DNA of 64,000 nt from Scandinavium sp002470465 (lineage in GTDB: Bacteria; Pseudomonadota; Gammaproteobacteria; Enterobacterales; Enterobacteriaceae), in assembly GCF_040750395.1 (NCBI RefSeq), contig NZ_JBFLVD010000015.1:343338-407337 (forward strand). Reading direction: 5' to 3'. Positions 18,001 to 26,767 of this stretch are shown here, piece after piece. Under the pieces are notes generated by a model that was not told where the DNA came from, did no database searches, and saw nothing but the letters and a program-made list of their open reading frames with translations. A program made the translations under genes and the position numbers. Each line of letters begins with the position of its first letter. Position 1 is the stretch's first letter.

Positions 18001-18807
18001 ATGAAATTCGTCTCCTTTAATATCAACGGCCTGCGTGCCCGCCCGCATCAGTTGGAAGCCATCGTTGAGAAGCATCAGCCTGATGTGATCGGCCTTCAGG
18101 AAACCAAAGTTCACGATGATATGTTCCCGCTCGAAGAGGTGGCGAAACTCGGCTACAACGTGTTTTATCACGGGCAGAAAGGCCACTACGGCGTGGCGCT
18201 GCTGACCAAAGAGACCCCGGTTTCCGTTCGCCGTGGCTTTCCAGGCGACGGTGAAGATGCGCAGCGCCGCATCATTATGGCGGAGGTCCCTTCTGCATTC
18301 GGCAACGTGACGGTGATTAATGGCTACTTCCCGCAGGGCGAAAGCCGCGACCATCCGCTGAAGTTCCCGGCCAAAGAGCTGTTCTACCAGAACCTGCAGA
18401 ACTACCTGACGGTCGAGCTGAAAAAGGAGAATCCGGTGCTGATCATGGGCGACATGAACATCAGCCCGACGGATCTCGATATCGGCATTGGCGAAGAGAA
18501 CCGCAAGCGCTGGCTGCGCACCGGAAAGTGCTCGTTCCTGCCGGAAGAGCGTGAATGGATGGAGAGGCTGATGGGCTGGGGTCTGGTGGATACCTTCCGT
18601 CACGCCCACCCGGAAACGCAGGATAAATTCTCGTGGTTTGACTACCGCTCGAAAGGCTTCGACGACAACCGTGGTCTGCGCATCGATCTGCTGCTGGCAA
18701 GCCAGGGTCTGGCGCCGCACTGCGTTGAGACCGGCATCGACTATGACATCCGCAGCATGGAAAAACCTTCCGATCACGCGCCGGTCTGGGCGACGTTTAA
18801 GGGCTGA
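18001..18807 (+). CDS. xthA: Exodeoxyribonuclease III
   Basis: A 268-residue enzyme of the same length as E. coli XthA. This is the main AP endonuclease and 3'-phosphodiesterase of base-excision repair. Catalytic blocks LQETKVHDD, MGDMNISPTD and the terminal SDHAPVWATF are intact. A terminator follows directly, so it is probably monocistronic. Confidence 0.98.
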   Translation: MKFVSFNINGLRARPHQLEAIVEKHQPDVIGLQETKVHDDMFPLEEVAKLGYNVFYHGQKGHYGVALLTKETPVSVRRGFPGDGEDAQRRIIMAEVPSAFGNVTVINGYFPQGESRDHPLKFPAKELFYQNLQNYLTVELKKENPVLIMGDMNISPTDLDIGIGEENRKRWLRTGKCSFLPEEREWMERLMGWGLVDTFRHAHPETQDKFSWFDYRSKGFDDNRGLRIDLLLASQGLAPHCVETGIDYDIRSMEKPSDHAPVWATFKG

Positions 18808-18816
18808 TTTAGCGCG

Positions 18817-18845
18817 ACCTGACGCCCCCCCGGCGTCAGGTTTTT
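18817..18845 (+). terminator. Terminator after xthA
   Basis: CCTGACGCC (18818-18826) pairs perfectly with GGCGTCAGG (18832-18840), followed by TTTTT. Confidence 0.9.
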
Positions 18846-19034
18846 CGCAGGCAATCGGCTTTATTTGCGCCATATCAAAGACGTGAGTCAGGCAAAGCTT
18901 GCTAAAATGCCGCCCCTCATTGCCTGAACCACGGAGAAACGGATGCCAAAGAAGTTCTGAAAGGGAAAGTCGTTAAGCTTCTGCTCTTTATTGCCCTTTC
19001 CGGCATTCTGATTTTCGCACTTCACCACGGCAGG

Positions 19035-19640
19035 ATGACCGATCCCCTGCTTCATCTGTCACAGCTTCAGACGCTTATTCGCCAGAGCGGCGCATACGGT
19101 GCTGCACTTTACGTTCTGCTGTTTATTCTCGCGGCGGTCTGTTTTATGCCAGGCAGCCTGCTGGTGATTGCCGGAGGCGTTATTTTTGGCCCGCTTTACG
19201 GCACGCTGCTTTCCGTGGTGGCATCGACGCTGGCAAGCTCCCTCTGCTTCTTGCTTGCGCGAGCGCTGGGTCGCGATCTGCTGGTACACGCCTTCGGGCA
19301 GAGCGCCGTTTTTCAGGCCATAGAAAACGGTATCCACCGACACGGCGTGGACTTTCTGCTGTTTACCCGCCTGATTCCGCTGTTTCCCTGGACGCTGCAG
19401 AATTACGCCTACGGCCTCACCGCCATCGCCTTCTGGCCGTTTACCCTGATTTCCATCCTGACCACCTTTCCGGGACTGCTGATTTATACGCTGATGGCTG
19501 ACGATCTCGCCACTCATGGCGTTACACGCCTGTTTTTCCTGAAGCTCTGCGTGGCGGGCGCTCTTCTTTTCATGCTCGTCCGGACTGCGAAAGCGTGGGC
19601 GCGCCGCAAGGGCGTAAGCGCCACAGGGTTATCGCAATGA
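19035..19640 (+). CDS. ydjX: TVP38/TMEM64 family inner-membrane protein YdjX (5' end frameshifted)
   Basis: The intact frame gives 201 residues with VTT-domain features: several membrane segments and the FTRLIPLFPWTLQNYAYG block typical of TVP38/DedA-like proteins. E. coli YdjX is about 236 aa. Homology continues upstream of 19035 in the same frame (KGKVVKLLLFIALSGILIFALHH, the first membrane segment), but no standard start codon opens it. An ATG with GGAG stands at 18943 in another frame and stops at 18958. One inserted base between these points would rebuild the full protein. The gene overlaps ydjZ by ATGA. Confidence 0.75.
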   Translation: MTDPLLHLSQLQTLIRQSGAYGAALYVLLFILAAVCFMPGSLLVIAGGVIFGPLYGTLLSVVASTLASSLCFLLARALGRDLLVHAFGQSAVFQAIENGIHRHGVDFLLFTRLIPLFPWTLQNYAYGLTAIAFWPFTLISILTTFPGLLIYTLMADDLATHGVTRLFFLKLCVAGALLFMLVRTAKAWARRKGVSATGLSQ

Positions 19641-20323
19641 ACCGGGTTTACCGCATCGCTTTGCTGGTGCTGCTCTGCGCGCTGGTGGCGGCCTGGTGGA
19701 TTTCCCCGACGGTCAGAACGCTGGTGAACGGCAGCCTCGCCGCCTTCGCCACCCTCGATCAAGCGGCAATCGAGCGCTTTATCCGCGCATGGGGGCCGCA
19801 GGCAGCTGCCGTGTCGTTCTTCCTGATGATTTTGCAGGCGATCGTTGCCCCGCTGCCCGCCTTTCTGATTACCTTTGCCAACGCCTCGCTATTTGGTGCC
19901 TTCTGGGGCGGTATATTGTCCTGGACCAGCTCCATGGCGGGTGCCGCATTCTGCTTTTATCTTGCCCGTATTCTCGGACGCGATGCGGTGGAAAAGCTCA
20001 CCGGAAAAACCGTGCTGGAAAGCGTGGACAGCTTTTTTACCCGCTATGGCAAACACACTATTCTGATTTGCCGCCTGCTGCCCTTCGTGCCGTTCGACCC
20101 GGTGAGCTACGCCGCCGGGCTGACGTCCCTGCGCTTTCGCGCCTTTTTTGTCGCGACCGGAATCGGCCAGTTGCCCGCCACCATCGTCTATTCCTGCGTC
20201 GGCAGCATGCTGACCGGCGGCACTTACTGGCTGGTTACCGGCCTGCTGATCGCTTTTGCCCTGGCTATCCTCATTGTGATGGTCAAAAAAATTACCCAAC
20301 AACGCCAGAAGAGACGCCACTAA
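19637..20323 (+). CDS. ydjZ: TVP38/TMEM64 family inner-membrane protein YdjZ
   Basis: A 228-residue multi-spanning membrane protein of the same VTT family as YdjX, with the FCRLLPF-type motif (LICRLLPFVPFDPVSYAAG) and an ARILGRD segment. I start it at ATG 19637, which overlaps the ydjX stop; a longer frame from 19595 has no ribosome-binding site. The E. coli gene ydjY, which separates ydjX and ydjZ, is absent here. Role unknown. It is followed with one-base overlap (TAATG) by ynjB, suggesting one transcript. Confidence 0.85.
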   Translation: MNRVYRIALLVLLCALVAAWWISPTVRTLVNGSLAAFATLDQAAIERFIRAWGPQAAAVSFFLMILQAIVAPLPAFLITFANASLFGAFWGGILSWTSSMAGAAFCFYLARILGRDAVEKLTGKTVLESVDSFFTRYGKHTILICRLLPFVPFDPVSYAAGLTSLRFRAFFVATGIGQLPATIVYSCVGSMLTGGTYWLVTGLLIAFALAILIVMVKKITQQRQKRRH

Positions 20324-21486
20324 TGCCAACATTTTCCCGGAGTATGTTATGGATGACGCTGCTGGCGGTTACGCCGTGTGCATTCGCATCCACGCAGTGG
20401 CAGCAAACTGAACAGGAGGCGCGCGGGCAGACCGTGTGGTTCAACGCCTGGGGTGGCGACCCGGCGGTTAACCGCTATCTCGACTGGGCCAGTAGCGAGG
20501 TCAAACGCGACTATGGCGTTACCCTGAAAATCGTGCGCCTTGCCGACGCCGCAGACGCAGTAAAACGCATTCAGACGGAAGCGAAGGCCGGGCGAACCAA
20601 AGGGGGCTCGGTGGATTTGCTGTGGGTCAACGGCGAAAATTTCCGTACCCTGAAAGAGGCAAATTTACTGCAAACGGGCTGGGCGCAGCAGCTGCCAAAC
20701 TGGCGCTATGTCGATCTGCAAAAGCCGGTGCGGGAAGATTTTTCCGTGCCGACCGACGGGGCGGAATCCCCCTGGGGCAGTGCACAGCTGACGTTCATTG
20801 CCCGCCGGGAACAAACCCCGCAGCCGCCGCAAACGCCTCAGGAGTTGCTCACTTTTGCCACGGCGCATCCGGGCACGCTCACCTATCCCCGCCCGCCGGA
20901 CTTCACCGCAACGGCGTTCCTGGAACAGCTGCTGTTGGCTTTGACTTCACGGTCCAATGCGCTGAAACAACCTCCTGACCAGGCGACATTTGCCAGCGTC
21001 ACCGCGCCGCTGTGGGCGTATTTAGACAAGCTGCACCCGCAGCTATGGCGTAAAGGCAGCGATTTCCCGGCATCGCCCGCCCGCATGGATGACATGCTTG
21101 CCAACGGCACGCTGCGCCTGTCGCTGACCTTTAATCCTGCACACGCCAGTCAGAAAGTCGCTCGCGGCGAGCTACCAAAGGACAGCTACAGCTTCGGTTT
21201 TGCCCAGGGCATGATTGGCAACGTGCATTTTGTCGCCATTCCGGCCAACGCCCGTTCTGCGGCAGGGGCAAAAGTGGTGGCGAATTTCCTGCTTTCACCG
21301 CAGGCTCAGCAGCATAAAGCCGATCCTGCCGTCTGGGGCGATCCGACCGTCCTTGATATCCAAAAACTACCACAACCCTGGCCTGCCGCACAGGCAGAAA
21401 CTGCTCCGCCGGTACTGGCTGAACCGCACGCCGCCTGGGTTAACGCGCTGGAGCAGGAATGGCTGCGCCGCTACGGTACGCACTGA
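20323..21486 (+). CDS. ynjB: ABC transporter substrate-binding protein YnjB
   Basis: 387 residues with an N-terminal signal peptide (cleavage after CAFA, about residue 21). A periplasmic binding protein of the extracellular solute-binding family 1 type, related to thiamine/iron-type binders. The start is the ATG sharing a base with the ydjZ stop; the frame is open far upstream but those residues read ydjZ out of frame. With YnjC and YnjD it makes an importer of unknown substrate, apparently coupled to the sulfurtransferase YnjE. Confidence 0.88.
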   Translation: MPTFSRSMLWMTLLAVTPCAFASTQWQQTEQEARGQTVWFNAWGGDPAVNRYLDWASSEVKRDYGVTLKIVRLADAADAVKRIQTEAKAGRTKGGSVDLLWVNGENFRTLKEANLLQTGWAQQLPNWRYVDLQKPVREDFSVPTDGAESPWGSAQLTFIARREQTPQPPQTPQELLTFATAHPGTLTYPRPPDFTATAFLEQLLLALTSRSNALKQPPDQATFASVTAPLWAYLDKLHPQLWRKGSDFPASPARMDDMLANGTLRLSLTFNPAHASQKVARGELPKDSYSFGFAQGMIGNVHFVAIPANARSAAGAKVVANFLLSPQAQQHKADPAVWGDPTVLDIQKLPQPWPAAQAETAPPVLAEPHAAWVNALEQEWLRRYGTH

Positions 21487-22994
21487 CTGGCCTGCTGTGG
21501 GCCGCGATGGGGCTGATTTATCTGCCGCTGCTGCCCGCCGCCGTTCAGCTTCTCACGCCCGCGTTTTCGCCTGGTAACTGGCAATCGCTGTTCAGCGATC
21601 CGCAGCTTTGGCAGGCAACGCTTGCAACGCTGATATCCACGCTGACGGCCGTTTTCGGCGCGTTGATTATCGCGTTCTGCGTAGTGGCGGCCCTGTGGCC
21701 TTCCCGTGGCTGGCAGCGGCTGGCGGTGCGCCTTCCGCTCATGCTGGCGGTGCCTCACGTGGCCTTCGCCAGTGCAGCCCTTCTGCTGTTCGCTGAAGGC
21801 GGCTGGCTGTTTCGCCAGTTTCCCCAGCTCACGCCGCCGATTGACCGCTACGGCATTGGACTCGGCCTGACGCTGGCGGTGAAGGAGAGTGTCTTTTTGC
21901 TGTGGGCGATGTACGCCCTGCTCGGGGAGAAACGGCTGGCGGAGCAAAGCCTGACGCTGCGCAGCCAGGGCTATGGCCGCTGGCAGTGCCTGGCCTGGAT
22001 TATCCTGCCGCAGCTTTTGCCACAGCTACGCGTCGTGCTACTGGCGACTACCGCCTGGACGTTGTCGGCGGTGGATGTCGCGTTAATTCTCGGGCCTGGC
22101 AATCCGCCGACGCTTGCGGTGCTGGCGTGGCAGTGGCTTTCGCAGGGGAACGAGCAGCAGCAGGCCCTGGGCGCTCTGGCCTGCCTGCTTTTGTTATTTC
22201 TGCTGGCAACGCTGATGCTGCTGGCTCATCTACTGTGGCGTCTGTTTCGTACCCAAATCCCTGACTTTGGCGGCGTTCGCCATTCCCGGGCGTTTGCCCT
22301 GCCGGGCATAGCCCTGAGCGATCTGCTGCCTCTGAGCGGCCTGCTTTGTGTGGTGACCCTGGCGTTACTGGCCGATGGTGAAATGGCAACCACCGACAAT
22401 ATCGCTGCCAGCTTATGGCTGGGGCTGGCGTCCGCTTCGATCGGCGTAGTGCTTTGCTTACTCTGGCTGGAGTTCGGGGCAAAGCGCTTCACTACCTGGG
22501 TGTGGCTGCCGCTGGTGCTGCCTGCCCTGCCGCTCGCCGCCGGGCAGTATCAGCTGGCGCTGCTAAGCTTCCAGGACGGTGAGTGGCCGACGGTGCTGTG
22601 GGGGCACCTGCTGTGGGTCGTGCCCTGGATGCTGTTTATCCTGCAACCGGCCTGGCAGCGCCTTGACCCCAGGCTCACGACCATTGCCCGGACATTAGGC
22701 TGGAGCCGCTGGCGCGGCTTCTGGCTGATGAAATGCCCACTGCTACTGCGCCCGCTGCTGGCGGCGCTGGCGGTCGGTTTTTCGGTCAGCATCGCGCAAT
22801 ATTTGCCAACGGTCTGGCTCAGCGCCGGACGTATCGCCACGCTGACTACCGAGGCGGTGGCACTCAGCAGCGGCGGCAGCACGCCGATGCTTGCCGCTGA
22901 GGCCCTGTGGCAGCTTTTGCTTCCCGGCATGATCTTCCTGGCTGTCGCGCTGATGCTGCGCATAGTGGGACATTATCGACAAGGACTTCGCTGA
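21459..22994 (+). CDS. ynjC: ABC transporter permease YnjC
   Basis: A 511-residue double-length permease with two BPD-type modules and about 12 hydrophobic segments. Each half ends with an EAA-like loop (SLTLRSQGYGRWQCLAWIIL; IARTLGWSRWRGFWLM). It is equal in length to E. coli YnjC. It starts 28 bases inside ynjB with GGAGCAGGA upstream and shares one base (TGATG) with ynjD. Confidence 0.9.
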   Translation: MAAPLRYALTGLLWAAMGLIYLPLLPAAVQLLTPAFSPGNWQSLFSDPQLWQATLATLISTLTAVFGALIIAFCVVAALWPSRGWQRLAVRLPLMLAVPHVAFASAALLLFAEGGWLFRQFPQLTPPIDRYGIGLGLTLAVKESVFLLWAMYALLGEKRLAEQSLTLRSQGYGRWQCLAWIILPQLLPQLRVVLLATTAWTLSAVDVALILGPGNPPTLAVLAWQWLSQGNEQQQALGALACLLLLFLLATLMLLAHLLWRLFRTQIPDFGGVRHSRAFALPGIALSDLLPLSGLLCVVTLALLADGEMATTDNIAASLWLGLASASIGVVLCLLWLEFGAKRFTTWVWLPLVLPALPLAAGQYQLALLSFQDGEWPTVLWGHLLWVVPWMLFILQPAWQRLDPRLTTIARTLGWSRWRGFWLMKCPLLLRPLLAALAVGFSVSIAQYLPTVWLSAGRIATLTTEAVALSSGGSTPMLAAEALWQLLLPGMIFLAVALMLRIVGHYRQGLR

Positions 22995-23626
22995 TGCTAA
23001 AAGTAGACAACCTCTCTCTGAGATACGCGCACGAGACGCTGCTCAACAACGTCAGTTTTCACGCCAACAACGGCGAGATTCTGACCCTGATGGGCGTTTC
23101 CGGTAGCGGTAAATCTACGCTGCTTAACTGGATAGTGGGAGCGTCGGAGAACAACCTGCATGCCAGCGGGGCGCTGTGGCTCAACGACAGGCGCTGCGAC
23201 ATCCTGCCAACGGAAGCGCGGCGGATCGGCATTCTGTTTCAGGATGCGCTGCTGTTTGACCACTTCAGCGTTGGGCAAAATTTGCTGCTCGCCCTGCCCG
23301 GTTCCGTGCCCCGTAGCCTTCGTCGGCAAAAGGCGGAGGCCGCACTTGAGTACGCCGGGCTGAGCGGCTTTTATTCCCGCGATCCGGCCACGCTTTCAGG
23401 CGGCCAACGGGCGCGCGTCGCGCTGCTGCGTTCGCTGCTGGCTGAGCCCGAAGCGCTGCTGCTTGATGAACCCTTCAGCGGGCTGGATGCCGTCCTGCGC
23501 GACAGCTTCCGCCAGTGGGTTTTCGCTGAAATTAAGCAGCGGCAGATTCCGGTCATTCTGGTGACCCACGACGTCGCCGACATCCCGCCGGGAGGACGCT
23601 GTATGCGCCTTGAAAGCTGGCGCTAA
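22994..23626 (+). CDS. ynjD: ABC transporter ATP-binding protein YnjD
   Basis: A 210-residue ATPase. Walker A is GVSGSGKST, the signature is LSGGQRARVALLRSLL, Walker B is ALLLDEPFSGLD and the H-loop is VTHDVAD. It energises the YnjBC importer. The start at 22994 overlaps the ynjC stop; earlier in-frame codons lie inside ynjC and lack a ribosome-binding site. Confidence 0.92.
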   Translation: MLKVDNLSLRYAHETLLNNVSFHANNGEILTLMGVSGSGKSTLLNWIVGASENNLHASGALWLNDRRCDILPTEARRIGILFQDALLFDHFSVGQNLLLALPGSVPRSLRRQKAEAALEYAGLSGFYSRDPATLSGGQRARVALLRSLLAEPEALLLDEPFSGLDAVLRDSFRQWVFAEIKQRQIPVILVTHDVADIPPGGRCMRLESWR

Positions 23627-23701
23627 GCTGCGCTAACGCAAGGATTTTCTGCATCCGGAGGTTCAGAATGTCGCTTCAATTTTCTTCTGACGGGCAATTC
23701 G

Positions 23702-25009
23702 ATGAAACGTGTTTCTCAACTGACCGCGCTGGCCCTGCTGATCGGGCTTTCCTCTTCGGTTTCTTTCGCGGCTGATATGGCCTCTTCCCTCACGCTCAGC
23801 GAGCTGCAGCAGCAAAAAGGTGTCGCTATTGATACGCGCCTCAGCGCTTTTTACAACGGCTGGCCGCAGACGCTGAACGGGCCGGAAGGCCATGAACCGG
23901 CGGCGCTGAACCTCTCGGCAACCTGGCTTTCTGCAATGAACGACGCGCAGCTGACCGATTGGATTAAACAACACAAGCTTCAGCCGTCCACGCCTGTCGC
24001 TTTGTACGGCGCGGAAAACGATAACGCCGCCGTAGCTGAACGTCTGAAAAAAGCCGGTATCGCGCACGTTAGCCTGCTCGGCGATGCGCTGACTCAGCCC
24101 GATCGTCTGCAAAAGCTGCCGCACTTCGAACAGCTGGTGTACCCGCAGTGGCTGCATGATTTGCAGCAAGGGAAAGCCGTCACCGCGGCACCGAAAGGTG
24201 ACTGGAAGGTTATTGAAGCCGCCTGGGGCGCGCCGAAATTTTATCTGCTGAACCACATCCCGGGCGCGGGCTACATCAATACCAACGACGTCGAAAGCGA
24301 GCCGCTGTGGAACAAAGTGTCTGACGACAAGCTGAAGGCGCTGATGGCGAAGCAAGGCATTCGCCACGACACCACGGTAATTCTCTATGGCCGTGACGTC
24401 TACGCCGCCGCGCGCGTGGCGCAGATTCTGCTGTATGCCGGGGTGAAGGACGTTCGCCTGCTGGACGGCGGCTGGAAAACCTGGTCCGACGCGGATCTCC
24501 CCGTCGAACGCGGTACGCCGGGTAAAGTGAAAGCGGAACCGGATTTCGGTGCCACCATTCCGGGTCAGCCACAGCTGATGCTGAATGAAGAACAGGCGCG
24601 CGGCCTGCTGCATCGCAAGGACGCCTCCCTGGTGAGCATTCGTTCCTGGCCTGAGTTTATCGGCACCACCAGCGGCTACAGCTACATCAAGCCAAAAGGT
24701 GAGATTGCCGGGGCTCGCTGGGGCCATGCAGGCAGTGACTCCACCCATATGGAAGATTTTCATAACCCGGACGGCACCATGCGCAGCGCCGACGACATCG
24801 CTGCAATGTGGGCCGAATGGCACATTCTGCCGTCGCAGCAGGTCTCGTTCTACTGCGGCACCGGCTGGCGTGCGTCAGAAACCTTTATGTATGCCCGCGC
24901 CATGGGCTGGCAGAACGTTTCGGTGTACGACGGCGGCTGGTACGAATGGAGCCAGAACGCGAAAAACCCGGTCAGCAGCGGCGAACGCGGACCGGATTCA
25001 ACGCTTTAA
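23702..25009 (+). CDS. ynjE: Thiosulfate sulfurtransferase YnjE (triple rhodanese)
   Basis: A 435-residue precursor with a signal peptide (cleavage after SFAAD region, about residue 22), then three rhodanese domains. Only the last has the catalytic cysteine, Cys385 in FYCGTGWRASE, the same number as in E. coli YnjE. It moves sulfur from thiosulfate, and in E. coli has been tied to molybdopterin sulfur transfer. It follows ynjD by 75 bases and a terminator follows it, so it probably closes the ynjBCD transcript. Confidence 0.94.
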   Translation: MKRVSQLTALALLIGLSSSVSFAADMASSLTLSELQQQKGVAIDTRLSAFYNGWPQTLNGPEGHEPAALNLSATWLSAMNDAQLTDWIKQHKLQPSTPVALYGAENDNAAVAERLKKAGIAHVSLLGDALTQPDRLQKLPHFEQLVYPQWLHDLQQGKAVTAAPKGDWKVIEAAWGAPKFYLLNHIPGAGYINTNDVESEPLWNKVSDDKLKALMAKQGIRHDTTVILYGRDVYAAARVAQILLYAGVKDVRLLDGGWKTWSDADLPVERGTPGKVKAEPDFGATIPGQPQLMLNEEQARGLLHRKDASLVSIRSWPEFIGTTSGYSYIKPKGEIAGARWGHAGSDSTHMEDFHNPDGTMRSADDIAAMWAEWHILPSQQVSFYCGTGWRASETFMYARAMGWQNVSVYDGGWYEWSQNAKNPVSSGERGPDSTL

Positions 25010-25041
25010 TGTTTTTTGCGCGGTGATGAGATAAAGCAAAG

Positions 25042-25065
25042 CGGCAACTCAGGTTGCCGTTTTTG
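25042..25065 (+). terminator. Terminator after ynjE
   Basis: CGGCAAC (25042-25048) pairs with GTTGCCG (25053-25059) with a four-base loop, then a T run on the plus strand. Confidence 0.85.
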
Positions 25066-25122
25066 TCTTTGCTCCCTCTCCAATAGAGAGAGCGTCGAGT
25101 ATGAGCATCAGGCCGCCAGGCA

Positions 25123-25734
25123 TTACAAACGCGACAACGTTATATAACCGCTCCACACCCGCGTCAGCGTCGTCAGCCAACACAGCGCGCCAAACACCCA
25201 CGCCAGCCAGGCAAACGCCTGTGGGAAAAGACAGCCCAGCACAAACAGCGCGATAGTTTCCGTGCCTTCCGTTAAGCCGCCAAGATAATAAAACGACTTA
25301 TGCGCATAGCCAGGGTTGTCGATATTGTGCTTAGCCGCCAGCGCCGCAAAAGCTAAAAAGCTGCTGCCGGTCCCGATAAAGGCAAACAGCAGCCAGCCGC
25401 CTGCCAGCGCATTGGCCTGCGGATCGGCCAGAATAAACCCGAACGGCACCAGCGCATAAAACAGAAAATCCAGCGAGATATCGAGGAAGCCTCCGGCATC
25501 GGTCAGTCCTCGCCGTCGCGCCAGCGCGCCGTCCAGCCCGTCGAGCACGCGGTTAAGCGCAATCGCGACCAGAGCGGGAAGATACCAGCCAAGCGCCAGC
25601 AGCGGCAGCGCCAGCACGCCAATAGCGAACCCAACCAGCGTAATGCCGTCTGGCGTGATGCCCGGCCTGTCGAGCTTTTCCGCCAGCTGATTGAGCCGCG
25701 GCTTGATGCGGGGATGAAGATGACGGTCAAGCAT
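25123..25734 (-). CDS. ynjF: CDP-alcohol phosphatidyltransferase family protein YnjF
   Basis: 203 residues, about six membrane helices, with a complete CDP-OH-P signature DGLDGALARRRGLTDAGGFL then D (D-G-x2-A-R-x8-G-x3-D-x3-D). Such enzymes join a CDP-activated lipid head to an alcohol in the inner membrane; the acceptor of YnjF is not known. Its start codon overlaps the end of ynjA by 8 bases, so the two are coupled. Confidence 0.92.
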   Translation of the reverse strand: MLDRHLHPRIKPRLNQLAEKLDRPGITPDGITLVGFAIGVLALPLLALGWYLPALVAIALNRVLDGLDGALARRRGLTDAGGFLDISLDFLFYALVPFGFILADPQANALAGGWLLFAFIGTGSSFLAFAALAAKHNIDNPGYAHKSFYYLGGLTEGTETIALFVLGCLFPQAFAWLAWVFGALCWLTTLTRVWSGYITLSRL

Positions 25735-26326
25735 GCGGTTTCCCCTGCGCGTCGCATAATCCCTGCGAAGGGATCTCCAGCGCAGCGTTAAAGCGCGCGG
25801 AAAGGTTCTGGAACGCCACCAGCGCGGTCATCTCGCAGATAGCCTCATCATCGTAATACTGTTTCAACGCCACCTTTTGCTCATCGCTAATCCGCGGCGG
25901 TGTGGCGGTCATCGCTTCGGCATAGTCCAGCGCCGCACGCTCCCCACCCGTGAACAGTGCTGAGCTACGCCACTCTGCAATCGCCTGCACTTTTTCCAGC
26001 GCATTGCAGCGCTGTGCCAGCCGGAGGCTGTTAGCATCAATGCAAAATGCGCAGTCGCACTGCTGAGAAACCCGGGTCATCAGCAGCGCGCGCAGTTCGG
26101 GGGAAAGGCGCGCTTGCTTTCGTTCCAGCCAGCCGACAAACAGCGCCACCAGCCAGAACAGGCGCGGCATCCTTCCCCACCAGCGTGTGGGATTCAGTAC
26201 GTCACCATAATGTTTCTTCTGCATTTTCACGACAGGCGCAAGCGAGGCAGGAATTTTGCCCAGCGGCGGTACCCACGGTTGACGGTTTTTCACCCGAACA
26301 CTCCAGTCGATCTTCTGATTTTTCAA
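25727..26326 (-). CDS. ynjA: Carboxymuconolactone decarboxylase/AhpD-like protein YnjA
   Basis: 199 residues with an AhpD-like helical fold and a CxxC pair (SQQCDCAFCIDANS) that may act in thiol redox or peroxide handling. It matches E. coli YnjA in RWWGRMPRLFWLV, FVGWLERK and FQNLSARFNAALEIP. In E. coli ynjA is in front of ynjB on the other side of this cluster; here it is the first gene of a two-gene ynjA-ynjF unit divergent from nudG. Confidence 0.9.
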   Translation of the reverse strand: MKNQKIDWSVRVKNRQPWVPPLGKIPASLAPVVKMQKKHYGDVLNPTRWWGRMPRLFWLVALFVGWLERKQARLSPELRALLMTRVSQQCDCAFCIDANSLRLAQRCNALEKVQAIAEWRSSALFTGGERAALDYAEAMTATPPRISDEQKVALKQYYDDEAICEMTALVAFQNLSARFNAALEIPSQGLCDAQGKPHA

Positions 26327-26371
26327 CGGCAGAGATAGTATGACACGCTCATTAAAGGAACCTTGACCTCA

Positions 26372-26767
26372 ATGCTGAAAACAATTGATGTGGTAGCGGC
26401 AATTATCGAACGCGACGGGCTGATTTTACTGGCTCAGCGCCCGGCTCATGCCGACCAGCCGGGAATGTGGGAATTTCCGGGTGGAAAAGTAGAACCTGGG
26501 GAAACGCAGCCCGAAGCCCTGATTCGTGAGCTGAAGGAAGAACTGGGGATTGAGGCTTGCCCTGCTGCCTATGTGGCGAGCCATCAGCGGGAAGTTTCCG
26601 GACGTATGATTAATTTGCACGCATGGCACGTGCCTGACTTCAGCGGTGAACCGATCGCCTTTGAGCACAGCGAACTGGTCTGGGTGAGGCCCGAAGCGGC
26701 GTATCAGAGGGATCTGGCTCCCGCCGACGTTCCGCTGCTGGATGCGTTCATTACAGCGAAGCGGTAA
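26372..26767 (+). CDS. nudG: CTP pyrophosphohydrolase NudG
   Basis: A 131-residue Nudix hydrolase. The Nudix box is complete (GGKVEPGETQPEALIRELKE then EL). E. coli NudG prefers oxidised or methylated pyrimidine nucleotides and CTP, cleaning the nucleotide pool. ATG 26372 aligns with the E. coli start; a TTG three codons earlier is also open. Confidence 0.93.
   Translation: MLKTIDVVAAIIERDGLILLAQRPAHADQPGMWEFPGGKVEPGETQPEALIRELKEELGIEACPAAYVASHQREVSGRMINLHAWHVPDFSGEPIAFEHSELVWVRPEAAYQRDLAPADVPLLDAFITAKR

Noticed and set aside
19696..20322. Long 5' extension of ynjB (596 codons in all)
   Set aside because: The first 209 codons overlap ydjZ in another frame and have no signal; the ATG at 20323 starts a normal signal peptide.
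23663..24823. 386-codon minus-strand frame opposite ynjE
   Set aside because: Mirror frame of a GC-rich gene with a clear product on the plus strand.
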